This document shows, piece by piece, positions 42,601 through 55,189 of a stretch of DNA of 64,000 nt; position 1 is the first letter of the stretch, and each line of letters begins with the position of its first letter. The DNA is from Leptasterias polaris (taxonomy: Eukaryota; Echinodermata; Asteroidea; Forcipulatida; Asteriidae), in assembly GCA_037783415.1 (NCBI GenBank), contig JAZGTN010000189.1:62001-126000 (forward strand), given 5' to 3'. A model generated the notes under the pieces. That model ran no database searches. It was not told the origin of the DNA and was given only the letters and a program-made list of their open reading frames with translations. The position numbers and the translations under genes are program-made.

Positions 42601-45158
42601 TTCACTCTACAGGTAAGTAGAGTGAATTACACACTGTGTTACTCTTAGTTAGCCCAGTTCACTCTACAGGTAAGTAGAGTGAATTACACACTGTGTTACT
42701 CTTAGTTAGCCCAGTTCACTCTACAGGTAAGTAGAGTGAATTACACACTGTGTTACTCTTAGTTAGCCCAGTTCACTCTACAGGTAAGTAGAGTGAATTA
42801 CACACTGTGTTACTCTTAGTTAGCCCAGTTCACTCTACAGGTAAGTAGAGTGAATTACACACTGTGTTACTCTTAGTTAGCCCAGTTCACTCTACAGGTA
42901 AGTAGAGTGAATTACACACTGTGTTACTCTTAGTTAGCCCAGTTCACTCTACAGGTAAGTAGAGTGAATTACACACTGTGTTACTCTTAGTTAGCCCAGT
43001 TCACTCTACAGGTAAGTAGAGTGAATTACACACTGTGTTACTCTTAGTTAGCCCAGTTCACTCTACAGGTAAGTAGAGTGAATTACACACTGTGTTACTC
43101 TTAGTTAGCCCAGTTCACTCTACAGGTAAGTAGAGTGAATTACACACTGTGTTACTCTTAGTTAGCCCAGTTCACTCTACAGGTAAGTAGAGTGAATTAC
43201 ACACTGTGTTACTCTTAGTTAGCCCAGTTCACTCTACAGGTAAGTAGAGTGAATTACACACTGTGTTACTCTTAGTTAGCCCAGTTCACTCTACAGGTAA
43301 GTAGAGTGAATTACACACTGTGTTACTCTTAGTTAGCCCAGTTCACTCTACAGGTAAGTAGAGTGAATTACACACTGTGTTACTCTTAGTTAGCCCAGTT
43401 CACTCTACAGGTAAGTAGAGTGAATTACACACTGTGTTACTCTTAGTTAGCCCAGTTCACTCTACAGGTAAGTAGAGTGAATTACACACTGTGTTACTCT
43501 TAGTTAGCCCAGTTCACTCTACAGGTAAGTAGAGTGAATTACACACTGTGTTACTCTTAGTTAGCCCAGTTCACTCTACAGGTAAGTAGAGTGAATTACA
43601 CACTGTGTTACTCTTAGTTAGCCCAGTTCACTCTACAGGTAAGTAGAGTGAATTACACACTGTGTTACTCTTAGTTAGCCCAGTTCACTCTACAGGTAAG
43701 TAGAGTGAATTACACACTGTGTTACTCTTAGTTAGCCCAGTTCACTCTACAGGTAAGTAGAGTGAATTACACACTGTGTTACTCTTAGTTAGCCCAGTTC
43801 ACTCTACAGGTAAGTAGAGTGAATTACACACTGTGTTACTCTTAGTTAGCCCAGTTCACTCTACAGGTAAGTAGAGTGAATTACACACTGTGTTACTCTT
43901 AGTTAGCCCAGTTCACTCTACAGGTAAGTAGAGTGAATTACACACTGTGTTACTCTTAGTTAGCCCAGTTCACTCTACAGGTAAGTAGAGTGAATTACAC
44001 ACTGTGTTACTCTTAGTTAGCCCAGTTCACTCTACAGGTAAGTAGAGTGAATTACACACTGTGTTACTCTTAGTTAGCCCAGTTCACTCTACAGGTAAGT
44101 AGAGTGAATTACACACTGTGTTACTCTTAGTTAGCCCAGTTCACTCTACAGGTAAGTAGAGTGAATTACACACTGTGTTACTCTTAGTTAGCCCAGTTCA
44201 CTCTACAGGTAAGTAGAGTGAATTACACACTGTGTTACTCTTAGTTAGCCCAGTTCACTCTACAGGTAAGTAGAGTGAATTACACACTGTGTTACTCTTA
44301 GTTAGCCCAGTTCACTCTACAGGTAAGTAGAGTGAATTACACACTGTGTTACTCTTAGTTAGCCCAGTTCACTCTACAGGTAAGTAGAGTGAATTACACA
44401 CTGTGTTACTCTTAGTTAGCCCAGTTCACTCTACAGGTAAGTAGAGTGAATTACACACTGTGTTACTCTTAGTTAGCCCAGTTCACTCTACAGGTAAGTA
44501 GAGTGAATTACACACTGTGTTACTCTTAGTTAGCCCAGTTCACTCTACAGGTAAGTAGAGTGAATTACACACTGTGTTACTCTTAGTTAGCCCAGTTCAC
44601 TCTACAGGTAAGTAGAGTGAATTACACACTGTGTTACTCTTAGTTAGCCCAGTTCACTCTACAGGTAAGTAGAGTGAATTACACACTGTGTTACTCTTAG
44701 TTAGCCCAGTTCACTCTACAGGTAAGTAGAGTGAATTACACACTGTGTTACTCTTAGTTAGCCCAGTTCACTCTACAGGTAAGTAGAGTGAATTACACAC
44801 TGTGTTACTCTTAGTTAGCCCAGTTCACTCTACAGGTAAGTAGAGTGAATTACACACTGTGTTACTCTTAGTTAGCCCAGTTCACTCTACAGGTAAGTAG
44901 AGTGAATTACACACTGTGTTACTCTTAGTTAGCCCAGTTCACTCTACAGGTAAGTAGAGTGAATTACACACTGTGTTACTCTTAGTTAGCCCAGTTCACT
45001 CTACAGGTAAGTAGAGTGAATTACACACTGTGTTACTCTTAGTTAGCCCAGTTCACTCTACAGGTAAGTAGAGTGAATTACACACTGTGTTACTCTTAGT
45101 TAGCCCAGTTCACTCTACAGGTAAGTAGAGTGAATTACACACTGTGTTACTCTTAGTT
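39694..45158. repeat. 57-bp satellite, about 96 apparently identical copies
   Basis: Unit starts are every 57 bp from 39694 to 45109; the last unit lacks 7 bp. I see no variant between copies. Each unit contains TTCACTCTAC-AGGTAA-GTAGAGTGAA, a perfect 10-bp hairpin whose loop and right arm also spell CAG|GTAAGT, a consensus splice donor on the plus strand. The rest is TTACACACTGTGTTACTCTT then AGTTAGCCCAG. The array lies in the CTPS intron between the exons at 46653 and 37878 and has stops in every frame. Confidence 0.97.
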
Positions 45159-45564
45159 CAAAGACGGAAACAAGTAATTGAACTCTCCCGTTATCAGGAT
45201 TATTGTTTCATCCCATAATCCAGACCTTGGTCCTTTTGTCTGACAAACCAGGATTACTAGAGATCGATACATGTAGGCTGCCGCAAATGTTTCCCATTGT
45301 TCTTAGTTTGGAGGTACATAGTCCAAGATTCCATCACACAATGGCCTATTATTGTCCGTGGCTGGCCGAGTCATGGTGGACAAAGAACAAATTTTATTCC
45401 TGTGCATTTTACAAGAATGTTAAGTGTCTTAACTTGGTTTATTCATGATTTCTTTTTGACATTGATACTTAAAAACAAGAATGGTGTGTTAACAAACACA
45501 AATGCCCAGCTGATATTAATCTCATTCTTTATTTATTACTTGGAAAACATTCAGCAATAATGAC

Positions 45565-46075
45565 ATTGATATTTGTTGTAAGGGGTCCAAAAACAATAGG
45601 CTTCTTGGGGATCACAAGACCAACCAACAAGTCAAGTTTGGAGTTAATATGCCATGTCCTTCTTGAGTTATTGCTCGGACAACATTTTTTTTGTTTTAGC
45701 CATAATCACATTGATAATAAATATAGGGGGTCTAAAAACAATAGGCTTCTTGGGGATCCCAAGACCAACCTACAAGTCAAGTTTGGAGTTGATATGCCAT
45801 GTCCTTCTCGAGTTATTGCTCGAACAACATTTCTTTTGTTTTAGCCATAATGACCTTGATAATTAATATAGGGGGTCCAAAAACAATAGGCTTCTTGGGG
45901 ATCTCAAGACCAATCAGCACATCAAGTTTGGAGTTGATATGCCAAGTCCTTCTTGAGTTATCGCTCGGACAATGATTGCACGCACACACACTGACATGCA
46001 CGTACACGGAAGGACAAGGCAAACACTAAATGCCCCTTCGGCTTGCTTCGCCGGCGAGGCATAAAAAGTTGGGGT
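45565..46075 (+). repeat. About 145-bp tandem triplet with GC-rich tail
   Basis: Three consecutive copies of GGGGTCCAAAAACAATAGGC...TTGGGGATC.CAAGACCAACC...AGTTTGGAGTTGATATGCCA...GAGTTATTGCTCGGACAAC occur. After the third comes a tail with AAGGACAAGGCAAACACTAA and CCCCTTCGGCTTGCTTCGCC. The same unit plus tail recurs at 63240-63567, so this is a dispersed family. Confidence 0.75.
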
Positions 46076-46079
46076 CTAG

Positions 46080-46650
46080 ATATTCCCAATAATAATCCTG
46101 TGGGGAATATTGAAAGAACTGTTTCCATGCTTGGACTGAATTTGTTAATTAACAATGCATCTGAATATGGTGCTAGAGGATCTGGACTGAGCGAAAAATT
46201 TCTCAAAGATCTATAAAGGGGGGGGGGGGGGTAGTCAAACCAAGTAGGGGTACAGAGTCCTCACAGTCAGTAAAACTAAAAGGCTTTGCAAAGGCGATTG
46301 CTATACAGCATAAAACCATTATGTTCATGAACCCCAAAAAAACACTGGGGGAATTTTGCCTGTGATGATACAAGCATGGAATTCGGAACACATTGCAAAT
46401 TTGTCCTTTGAAAAAATGCAGGTAGAATTACAAGCAATTTTTTAAATGGCTGCCATTATTTGTTATGCAACCTTTTTTTTTCAAAGGACAAATTCTGTGA
46501 ATACCCTATAGCCAAATATCTCTTTAAAATGACATTCTCCTACTGTGTGCCAAATTTGCTTACAAGTATAATCAAAGGCATTATCCCATCACCTACCTGC
46601 AATACTATTTATCAATAACCAAAGCGCAAATATTTAGGAAGAGTACACTT
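46080..46650. other. Intron downstream of CTPS exon
   Basis: It contains a G12 tract at 46219-46231 and a CAAAGGACAAATT stretch that appears inverted at 46397 and 46482. No gene. Confidence 0.4.
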
Positions 46651-46652
46651 AC

Positions 46653-46759
46653 CACTTTATGGGTGGAGTTTGGATCAAACTCCTCAGAATGAGCATCTTT
46701 CCAACCCAAGACATTACGAGCAAACTCAATCACAGCTACCTGCAATCCCAGGCAAACAC
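46653..46759 (-). CDS. CTPS: CTP synthase exon with glutaminase catalytic Cys (GVCLGLQ)
   Basis: The 107-bp exon reads (G)[20 protein letters not shown] then [15 protein letters not shown]. The Cys of VCLGLQ is the glutaminase nucleophile (Cys399 in human CTPS1), which hydrolyses glutamine to supply ammonia for UTP amination. The acceptor is TTTTCCAG (46760 onward) and the donor is GTG|GTAAGT (46652-46647). Its first two bases complete Gly with the last G of the exon at 60932. It ends in phase 0. The vertebrate segment VCLGMQLAVVEFSRNVLGW is nearly the same. Confidence 0.95.
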
Positions 46760-46764
46760 CTGGA

Positions 46765-48285
46765 AAACATAACAATAATTGCTGAACTCCACTTAAGATA
46801 CTATAAAAGTATGTCAAATATATTGTCACAAAGAGAATCCAAACTGCAATGATGAGGTGAAACTCTAGTTGACTCTTTATGAATCTAGAATTTGGGCAAG
46901 CCCCAATAATGTTGTCTTGATTGTGTATGACTGTACCCAACTTTGCCTAACTAACAACAAATGAATGTGTCACACCTGTTGTTGAACAGTGTTGTTTTCA
47001 TAGGATTGACATAAGTTGTCTCATACTAAAAGGTAGGGTCATACATTGTAGATTGGCAAATATTCCAAAAAGTGATGACCATAAAAACTTACTTGGTAGG
47101 AAGCACTGCAGCTGTTGATACATGTTGTAGTATGAACTATGTTGAGAAAGAATTCCCTTCAATAATAATATGGTTTGGATAATTGTTCACCCTAAAAACT
47201 TGAATCAGACAAATGATTCATGCATAAGTTGTGCAAGTTCTGCAAACAGTATGTAGTTTGTACCCGCTGTCACCTTGCTAAACGTTGATGGATTCTACAT
47301 TCTGAAAAAGTAGACACTATATTCAGCTGAAACTTTTATTTTATCTTTCTTTATAAACTTGAGTATAAATCAGCAGTACGTTGACAAAAACAAATCCATG
47401 ACACAACCCTTAACAATGTCCCATCAGGACAGTCATACATGTATACCAAATTGTAGCTTCTAATGTAACTCATTCAGACATATGACGTCATCCTAACACC
47501 ACAAGCCAACTTACATCAAATTAAAGGATATTATTTAACATTTTGTATATTTTCAAGCGCACAGTGTCAGTTCAAAGTCTTTGCAACATTGCAGCTCATT
47601 ACAAGTGTCACATTTTAGACTTACACATGACCCAAATCTGACCATTCCATCCAGTCCCAAACCGGAAGTTGACATAAAAAATGAAATGTTAACCTACATG
47701 TAATTGCGACTTCAACAAAATCATTCAGGAATTTTCATATAGTTTCTCTTCTCAAATGGCTCGTTGATGTTCTTCTATATTATACTGCCCTCAACGAGAG
47801 GTTCCATTTCCAAATTTAACATTTTCACGTTGGGACAATTGATACACCATATTGGGACTTTGACAATTTTATTAATTAGTCCACAAACCACTTAACGTTA
47901 CCATGACATTATACCCAATCGTTTATTTTGTTATACCAGATACACTTTATTTGTTATGCAACAGACACATTGCTAGTTAAATTTGTTTTTCCTCCAATTT
48001 GAAAGTATACATTTTTTCCATGGTTACTTTTAAAAGCCAAAAGCTGTTTGTTTGTTTTGTTTGATTTTTATATATATATATGTATTTATTTTAATTATTA
48101 TTATTTTTTTTGGGGGGGGGGATTTTTTTAATTTGTTTGTGAGCGGATCTGAAGTTTTTACTCACTCGTAAAAGTACACAATACAAAGCATTCAATCTTG
48201 CTGTACACAATGAACTGCCGATAGTTTTATTCTGAGGAGATGCTATGAGAAGCACAGGGATGAGATTGTAAGACAAAGACAAAAT
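46765..48285. other. Intronic sequence, diffuse repeats only
   Basis: About 47041-47170 resembles the left part of the MITE family at 12885. There is a (TA)n and T/G-rich tract at 48065-48122. No gene is supported. Confidence 0.4.
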
Positions 48286-48289
48286 CTGA

Positions 48290-48540
48290 AAATGATCATA
48301 TTCACCCCAAACATTAATTTGAGAAAGGCTTCAGGCAAAATCCTTTCTCAGGCATCTGAAAGCAAACGATTCTATGCAACAAGGTGTTTTTTTCTTTCAT
48401 TATTTTTTCACAACTTTGATGGCGTATGAGTCTGACTTTTCACAGGTTTATTACTTTAATGCAAATGTAGGGATACACCAAGTGAGGATACTTGTCTTTG
48501 ACAATTACCAAAAGTGTACCGTACCTTTAATGAGTGACAA
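48290..48540. repeat. MITE-family fragment
   Basis: TCTATGCAACAAGGTGTTTT, GGGATACACCAAGTGAGGAT and TTTGACAATTACCAAAAGTG then TACCTTTAA match the right half of 12885-13233. Confidence 0.55.
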
Positions 48541-48554
48541 TTTTTTTTTTTTTC

Positions 48555-48830
48555 ATAACATGTGCATTGTGTGTCGTGGCTGAGCGGACATGCGCATCGG
48601 ACTCAGGCTCTGGTGTTTCTGAACAGCAGAGTGTGGGTTCAAGTTTCCTTAAGTAAGACACTTAACCAATTTGCTTTGTCCTGATGGGGCGTAAAGCTGT
48701 AGGTCCAGTGTGTTGTGTAATGCACGTAAAAATCCCAGTTACACTGATCGCTAAGAGAAGGGGTTTGAATGCACCACAGCACCTTGTACATGTAAGCCCA
48801 TATTAAGGTGCAACAAATAATAAGGTGTCT
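48555..48830 (+). repeat. tRNA-derived SINE (tRNA-Leu-like head)
   Basis: The head TGTCGTGGCTGAGCGGACAT has an A box, the anticodon region GGACTCAGGCT would read CAG (Leu), and the B box is GTGGGTTCAAGTT. The body has AGACACTTAACCAATTTGCT, GATGGGGCGTAAAGCTGTAG and TGTTGTGTAATGCACGTAAA, as in SINEs common in deuterostome genomes. The 3' end is near a TACATGTA motif at 48787. The pieces are too diverged for a working tRNA. Confidence 0.7.
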
Positions 48831-49332
48831 CATAATTCAAAAACTCTTAAACACCTGTTTAAAAAATAATAATAATAATAAATAAAAAACTACTTATATA
48901 TTTTCTTTTAGAATGTAAAACTCCACACAGAACCTTTTCAAATATGACCGTCCAACATCAAGCAATACAAAAGCATGTGTATACGTACAGTAAGCACGTC
49001 ACTTAATAATAACTAGAAATTAAGTGTTCAAAAAAACGAACACAGAGGGGTTTTGGTTGGTGGAACAAAAATAGAAAATATCATTATTTCATACTGAAAA
49101 TTACATGTGATATTCAATATGTTAAGTTTGGAACTCTTTGTACTAATACTTTTCGGATCATAATGGAGATATGATTTTTCATTTTCAGAGCTTTCTGTGT
49201 GAACCGGAAGGAAAGGCCATGGGTCATGGAAGTGGGTCATGTTTTATAATCAAATTTTAATTGTGTCATAAGCTACCAGATGGCACATAAATCTGGAAAA
49301 ATGATTTGTTAAATTTGAACTTCCTGTTTGGA

Positions 49333-49700
49333 CCTTAAAGGGTGTGTACAACATTGGTAAGATTGAAAATATAAATGTAAATATAAATGTTCACAGATTT
49401 GCCCATAACTTACATGGTATAAAGATGGTCATGGTGGAAAACTTCCCTTGAAATAGTTTTGCTTGAAATGCCATAGTTTTTAGGAAATGAGTGAAAAAAT
49501 GTCTTTATCCTGCAGGATAAAATCCGATGTTTGAAAAAAAGTTAAAACATACAGTATAAGGATTTTTTCCACTGTTTTCTCATGACTCCGAAGACCGATT
49601 GAGCTTAAACTTTCACATGTCTGTTATTTCTTGTATTGTTGGGTCACATCAAGTGTGGATACAGGTCTTTGACAATTACCAATGTACACACCCTTTAAGG
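49333..49700. mobile_element. TTAA-target MITE (about 368 bp)
   Basis: The left end CCTTAAAGGGTGTGTACA (49333) and right end TGTACACACCCTTTAAGG (ending 49700) are exact inverses. TTAA sits at both outer edges, as expected for a TTAA target duplication (piggyBac- or Kolobok-type). Subterminal GGTAAGATTG and GACAATTACC link it to the copies at 12885 and 48290. No coding capacity. Confidence 0.8.
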
Positions 49701-50337
49701 AAAGGTCAAAGTGGTTCAAGTTCTGGAACAAAACGTTAATTACATGTGTATGTCAAATGTTACATGTGGTTCAGGAGATATGATTTTTTTCATAATAAAT
49801 CTTCCTGTTTGTAATGGAAGTAACGGTCAAAGTGGTTCAATCTTCTAAATAAAATGTCACATGTGCTATAAGCTACAAACAGCACAATTATAAGCATACG
49901 TAATAAGATTTGTCCCCATTCACATGCACATTTTGGTGTACATTTGATACACATTCATAGACGGCACAGTAACAAATGGTGAGTTCATAAAAAATAGTCA
50001 TTGTGAGATTACAAACATTATCATAATACTAGACATTAGGTGTTTGTGAACAAACACAGAGCTGTTCCTGTTTTCTGATTCATAAAAAAAAATAAAAAAA
50101 AAAATAAACAAGAAATCACAAACATTACGACCTTATGATTACAATGTACCTCAATTTTTGAGCTTCCTGTTAAGACCGGGTGGAAACAAAGAATAAGAAA
50201 AATTAAAGTTGGTCTGATTTCAAGATAGAAGACTCTTGACCTTTGACAGGCCCTTTTTCACTTAAGTGTGCCTAAAAACCTAAACCTGGTCTTCATTCTG
50301 ATACTGAATCGAAAGGCGCTTTTAAACCAGAAATAAA

Positions 50338-51085
50338 GGTCAACATGGGGTCATGGTAACCCTTGTCTAACATCTAATGCTCAAAGGGTTTATAACTGAA
50401 AAGAAATTGAAAATCGGGTGTGTAGTTTATGAGATATGGTCCCACTTCCGGTTGACCCGGAAGTAAAGGTCAACATGGGGTCACGGTTACCCAAGGCTAA
50501 TCTCCAATGCCCAAGGATTATATAACTGGAAAAAGTTTGAAAATCGGTCGGGTAGTTCTTGAGATATGGTCCCACTTCCAGTTGACCAAGAAGTGGTCAA
50601 CATGGGGTCACGATTACCTAAGGCCAGTCACCAATGCCCAAGGAGTCTATAACTGAAAAAAGTTTGAAAATCTGTTGTGTACATGTAGCTCTTGAAATAT
50701 GGTCTCACTTCCGGTTGACCCGGAAGTAAAGGTCAACATGGGGTCACGGTTACCCAAGGCTATAATCTCAAATGCCCAAGGAGTCTATAACTGAAAAAAG
50801 TTTGAAAATCGGTTGTGTAGTTCTCTATGGTCTCACTTCCAGTTGACCCGGAAGTAAAGGTCAACATGGGGTCACGGTTACCCGAGGCTAATTTCCAATG
50901 CCCAAGGAGTCTATAACTGAAAAAAGTTTGAAAATCGGTTGTGAAGTTCTTGAGATATGGTCCCACTTCCTGTTGACCTGGAAGTAAAGGTCAACATGGG
51001 GTCACAGTTACCCAAGGCTACCGGTAATCTCCTATGCCCAAAAAGTCTATAACTGAAAAAAGTTTGAAATTCGGTTGTGTAATTC
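50338..51085. repeat. About 130-bp tandem repeat, six copies
   Basis: Copies start near 50338, 50468, 50595, 50731, 50859 and 50989 at GGTCAACATGGGGTCAC. Each continues with ATGCCCAAGGAGTCTATAAC, GAAAAAAGTTTGAAAATCGG and GATATGGTCCCACTTCCGGT. The ACTTCCGGT word links it to the diffuse repeat family. Minus-strand ORFs here are repeat artefacts. Confidence 0.85.
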
Positions 51086-51853
51086 TCGGGATACGCGCTT
51101 ATAAGGTTGGCTAATTAAATATTCACCTCGCTGTTAATTGGCTAATTAATTAAGATTTTAAACATTTTTTACATTTAGAGTTAAGTTTATGTTCTAAGCT
51201 TCAATTTAGCTTCAATTTAGACAGTACATGTAGGTCGGAACAGCTAATAACACAAAATAAAGTTAAAATTAGTTCAAAAACAGCGCAGCGCGCCGCAGTG
51301 TTTTGTTTTAAATTTTTTATACAGAGACCATGAAGTTTGCATTCAGGCGGAAGAGAAATACATGTATTATAACTTTACGTCGAATGGAAACCTCTAACTA
51401 TCACTTTTCCCTTCCCGTATTTAATGTTTATACATGTATTTCTCTTACTATCCCTTTTTAACGCTTCTGTATTTAATACTTCCCGTGGTGAGAAATCTTT
51501 GAAATAGCCACGATAAACTTGTATAGCCCCCTCTTGTGGTTTAACATTTTCCAGTGGGCCGACATCTACATTTGTACACAGCGGGTCAAGTTGGGCATGA
51601 CCCAAAACATCGGGATGTGGGAATGGTCAGGTCGACATAACCGAGAGACAACAAAAACCAAACTTAATATCGTCAACAAAAGGCAAAAAACACTTGATAA
51701 AACTACTAAATATTAGGAAATGGTGCAGTTATACACTGTAGACTGGTTTCCGTGTTTGGGTTTTCATTTACCTGTCAACTTGATAGGAAATTTTGTGAAT
51801 TCCTTGCCACATCACAGGCTTTTTAACGTGTAATAAGAAATACCAAGAGGTGT

Positions 51854-52139
51854 GACAGGTTGTTGACAGGTTGTTGACAGGTTGTTGACAGGTTGTTGAC
51901 AGGTTGTTGACAGGTTGTTGACAGGTTGTTGACAGGTTGTTGACAGGTTGTTGACAGGTTGTTGACAGGTTGTTGACAGGTTGTTGACAGGTTGTTGACA
52001 GGTTGTTGACAGGTTGTTGACAGGTTGTTGACAGGTTGTTGACAGGTTGTTGACAGGTTGTTGACAGGTTGTTGACAGGTTGTTGACAGGTTGTTGACAG
52101 GTTGTTGACAGGTTGTTGACAGGTTGTTGACAGGTTGTT
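51854..52139. repeat. 11-bp minisatellite, 26 copies
   Basis: GACAGGTTGTT is repeated head-to-tail 26 times with no visible variation. On the minus strand it produces the open repeat NNLSTTCQQPV (11 residues per 33 bp) in all frames, which explains the long ORFs there. Confidence 0.95.
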
Positions 52140-52299
52140 GAAAAAAACAACTTAACTCTGAGCGGAAAGCTTGAAAACTTGCGAGCATAAAGCCCACATG
52201 TAACATTTCTTTGGTTTTAATAGCCCTACTGTACTCTGCAACCTGGGGCGTTATGGTTTTGGCTTCATTTGTTGATGAATTTGATATTAAGTAATACTT

Positions 52300-53395
52300 G
52301 CGACAATTTATTCAAAAAGATGACCTTACTGTGTGACCTTAACTTCCGGTCCAAACAGGAAGTTCCAAACTTAAAAAGGTCATATCTCCTGAACCACATG
52401 TCATAAAGTCGTAATATTTGTGTCGTATTGTAGCTAACAATACTTGCACTATTACATTCGATACGATGACCCTACTGTGACCTTAACTTCCGGTCCAAAC
52501 AGGAAGTTCAAAACATAAAAAAAACATATCTCCCGAACCACAGGTCATAAAGTCGTAATGTTTGTGTTGTATTGTAGCTTACTTTGACCTTTCTGTTTGA
52601 TTTTTTTACACTGCGATGATCACGCTTGATAACATGCATTCATTTCAAACACGATTACAGGATATACACAAAATACATAATTAGTTCAATTCTCGAGCTA
52701 CGAAAAGACTTCTTATGGTCAACAGACGGAACAGCTCTGTGATTGTAAGTTACAATCACATTAAATCTAGTTAAATTTAAAATTTAAGTCAGGGCATCAG
52801 CTTTAATATGGTATATGATTTTTCTAGTTTTAATAATTCTAAGAGAGACATACATGTATGATACTTAGAAAAGTCACATGTCAAGTCAATAGGGTTTTAG
52901 GGAAAGAAAGAATAACAATAATAATAATAATAACTAGAGATAGTGATTGTAACTAACAACCACAGAGCTGTTCCGGTAATTTTCTTAATTTCAAGCTTTC
53001 TAAGCTGCAAGAAATCACAAACATTACGACCTTATGACATGTGGTTCAGGAGATATGATTATCTCAAGTTTTGAGCTTCCTGTTTAGACCGGAAATAATG
53101 GTCAAAGTAAGGTCATTGTTTTGAATAAAATGTTGCAAGTGTTGCAAGCTACAATACAACACAAACGATACTATTTTATGACATGTGGTTCGGGAGATAT
53201 GATTTTTTCAATGTTTGAACTTCCTGTTTGGACCGGAAGTAAAGGTCAAAGTGGGGTCATCTTGGTTAAGAAAATTTTGCAACTGTTCAAAACTACCATA
53301 CAAAACAAACATTACAATTTTATGACTTGTGGTTCAGGAGATATGATTTTTTGAGTAATAAACTTTGAATTACCGTAATTTGACACCTGATGATG
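52300..53395. repeat. Diffuse repeat cluster (both orientations)
   Basis: 52330-52580 has two units of CTTAACTTCCGGTCCAAACA + GGAAGTTC + TCATATCTCCTGAACCACA. 52990-53360 has three units in the opposite sense (ACATGTGGTTCAGGAGATAT, GAGCTTCCTGTTTAGACCGG). Related short words also occur at 49080-49260 and 49730-49870. Confidence 0.6.
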
Positions 53396-54870
53396 TCACA
53401 GTAAAACAAATATGTTTTTCATACTAACAAATTTGATAAGGAACACGATGATATGCAACTTATTCCAATTTATTTAATTGGAAAATATTGTGTTTTTGAC
53501 CAGCAAAACATTTACACTTATAGCGCAAAAGGTGACGTCATGATGACGCAACGGGTAATGTTAGGCCAGAACTAACATCTACACTACAAGACAAGTCCAT
53601 AACTGAAAAAAGTTTGAGGATCAGATGTATACTTCTTGAGATATGATAGACACAAGATTGGCTAATTAAATATTCACACCGCTGTCACGTGAATAATTAT
53701 TTAAGAATTTTAATCTATGACATCTTAAAACTAATTCAATGTGGGCTGAGCAAGTCCCATTCTTAGTAGGCTTTACACAGTGTGCAAACCATACATGTAC
53801 ATGTATGCTTGAACAACAACAATGTACACGGAAGTGACTGGATGTATACAAAAGTACGGCGTTGTAGCCATGGTGCCAGGACTAATTAATGATTAATTAT
53901 GGCTAATTATAGCGGTGCTTTAATTAATATTTTGGCCTGGAACATCACTGATATAAAAGTATTTCACTTTTCAAAACAATTTATGTAAATCAGGAAACTA
54001 ACAATTAACTTATTTTGAAAATATTTAGTTTTGAACCACCTAAACGTTTCCTAAACGTTAACACTTAGAGCGACGTTAGTTTTACACAAAAAGAAAACAC
54101 GCCTACAAATGACGTCATGTTGACGTGACGGGTAATGTTAGGCAAGAACTAACATCTACAATACAAGACAAGTCCATAACTGAAAACAGTTTGAGGATCG
54201 GATGTATACTTCTTGAGATATGATGATAGACACAAGATTGGCTAATTAAATATTCACACCACTGTCATGTGAATAATTAATTAAGACGTTTTACCTATGA
54301 CATCTAAGAACTAATTCTGGGCGACCTGAGTAAGTCCCATTATAATAGAGCTTTACACAGAGTGCGAACCATCCTAGTTCAACCGACGTTTTGAAGGTGA
54401 CTGCATGTAGTCATTATAGCGCTGCGTGTGCCAGGATTTTCCAATTAATGATCAATATGGCTAATTATAACGGTCTTTTTATTAATTGTTTTGGCCTGGA
54501 ACATCACTTACATGTATATAAAGTATTTCACTTTTCAAAACACTATGTAGATCAGGAAACTAACAATTAACTTATTTAGAAAATAGTGTTTAAAAATAGT
54601 GTTTTTGACCAGTAAAACATTGACACTTAAAGCGCCATGTGTTTGTACACAGAAAGAAAACACGCCTACAACTGACGTCATGATGACGTGACGAAGAATG
54701 TTAGGCCAGCATACATAACAAAAAATACAAGACAATTCCTTAACTGAAAAAAGTTTGGGGATCGGATGTGATACTTCTTGGGATATGATTACAACAAGAT
54801 TGACTAATTAAATATTCATACCGTTGCCACGTGAATAATTAATGACGAATTTTAATATAATTACCTCTAA
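53380..54870. repeat. About 570-bp repeat, three tandem copies
   Basis: Units near 53500, 54075 and 54620 share TGACGTCATGATGACG (a CRE-like palindrome pair), GGGTAATGTTAGGCCAGAAC, AAGACAAGTCCATAACTGAA, GATTGGCTAATTAAATATTC and CACGTGAATAATTAATTAAG. Divergence grows toward the third. No protein. Confidence 0.75.
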
Positions 54871-55189
54871 AATTTAAGTCAGGGCCTATATAAGCTTCCA
54901 TATGGTATAAAATTTGATTACAGTTTTGTATTGCTAAAATTGACATTTGCCTTCTAGAAAAGTCACATGTTAAGTCAATGGGCTTTGGGGAAACAAAGAA
55001 TAATAATAATTAAAAAAAATAAAAATCTGGACGAAAACAATAGCTGTTTCGACTGAAATGGTCGGAACAGCTAAAATTAGAAATCTAGACGAAAACAGTA
55101 GCTGTTCCGACTGAAATAGTCGGAACAGCTAATAAGAAAAAAAAATGGTGCCAGCGGATGGCCGACACCCCCCCCCAAAAAAAATTAAT

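Noticed and set aside
39694..45158. CRISPR array or coding repeat
   Set aside because: Contiguous identical 57-bp units without spacers and with stops in all frames.
46605..46940. 111-residue minus ORF as a membrane protein
   Set aside because: The hydrophobic part is intron upstream of the CTPS exon 46653-46759; only the VCLGLQ...THKV part is coding.
48555..48640. Functional tRNA-Leu
   Set aside because: The A and B boxes are present but arms do not close, and a SINE body follows.
51812..52206. Minus-strand ORFs made of NNLSTTCQQPV repeats
   Set aside because: Frame-independent translation of an 11-bp minisatellite; not a protein.
53532..53547. CRE-like TGACGTCATGATGACG as a regulatory site
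   Set aside because: Repeated in each copy of a 570-bp repeat and in other diffuse repeats, so position gives no evidence of gene regulation.
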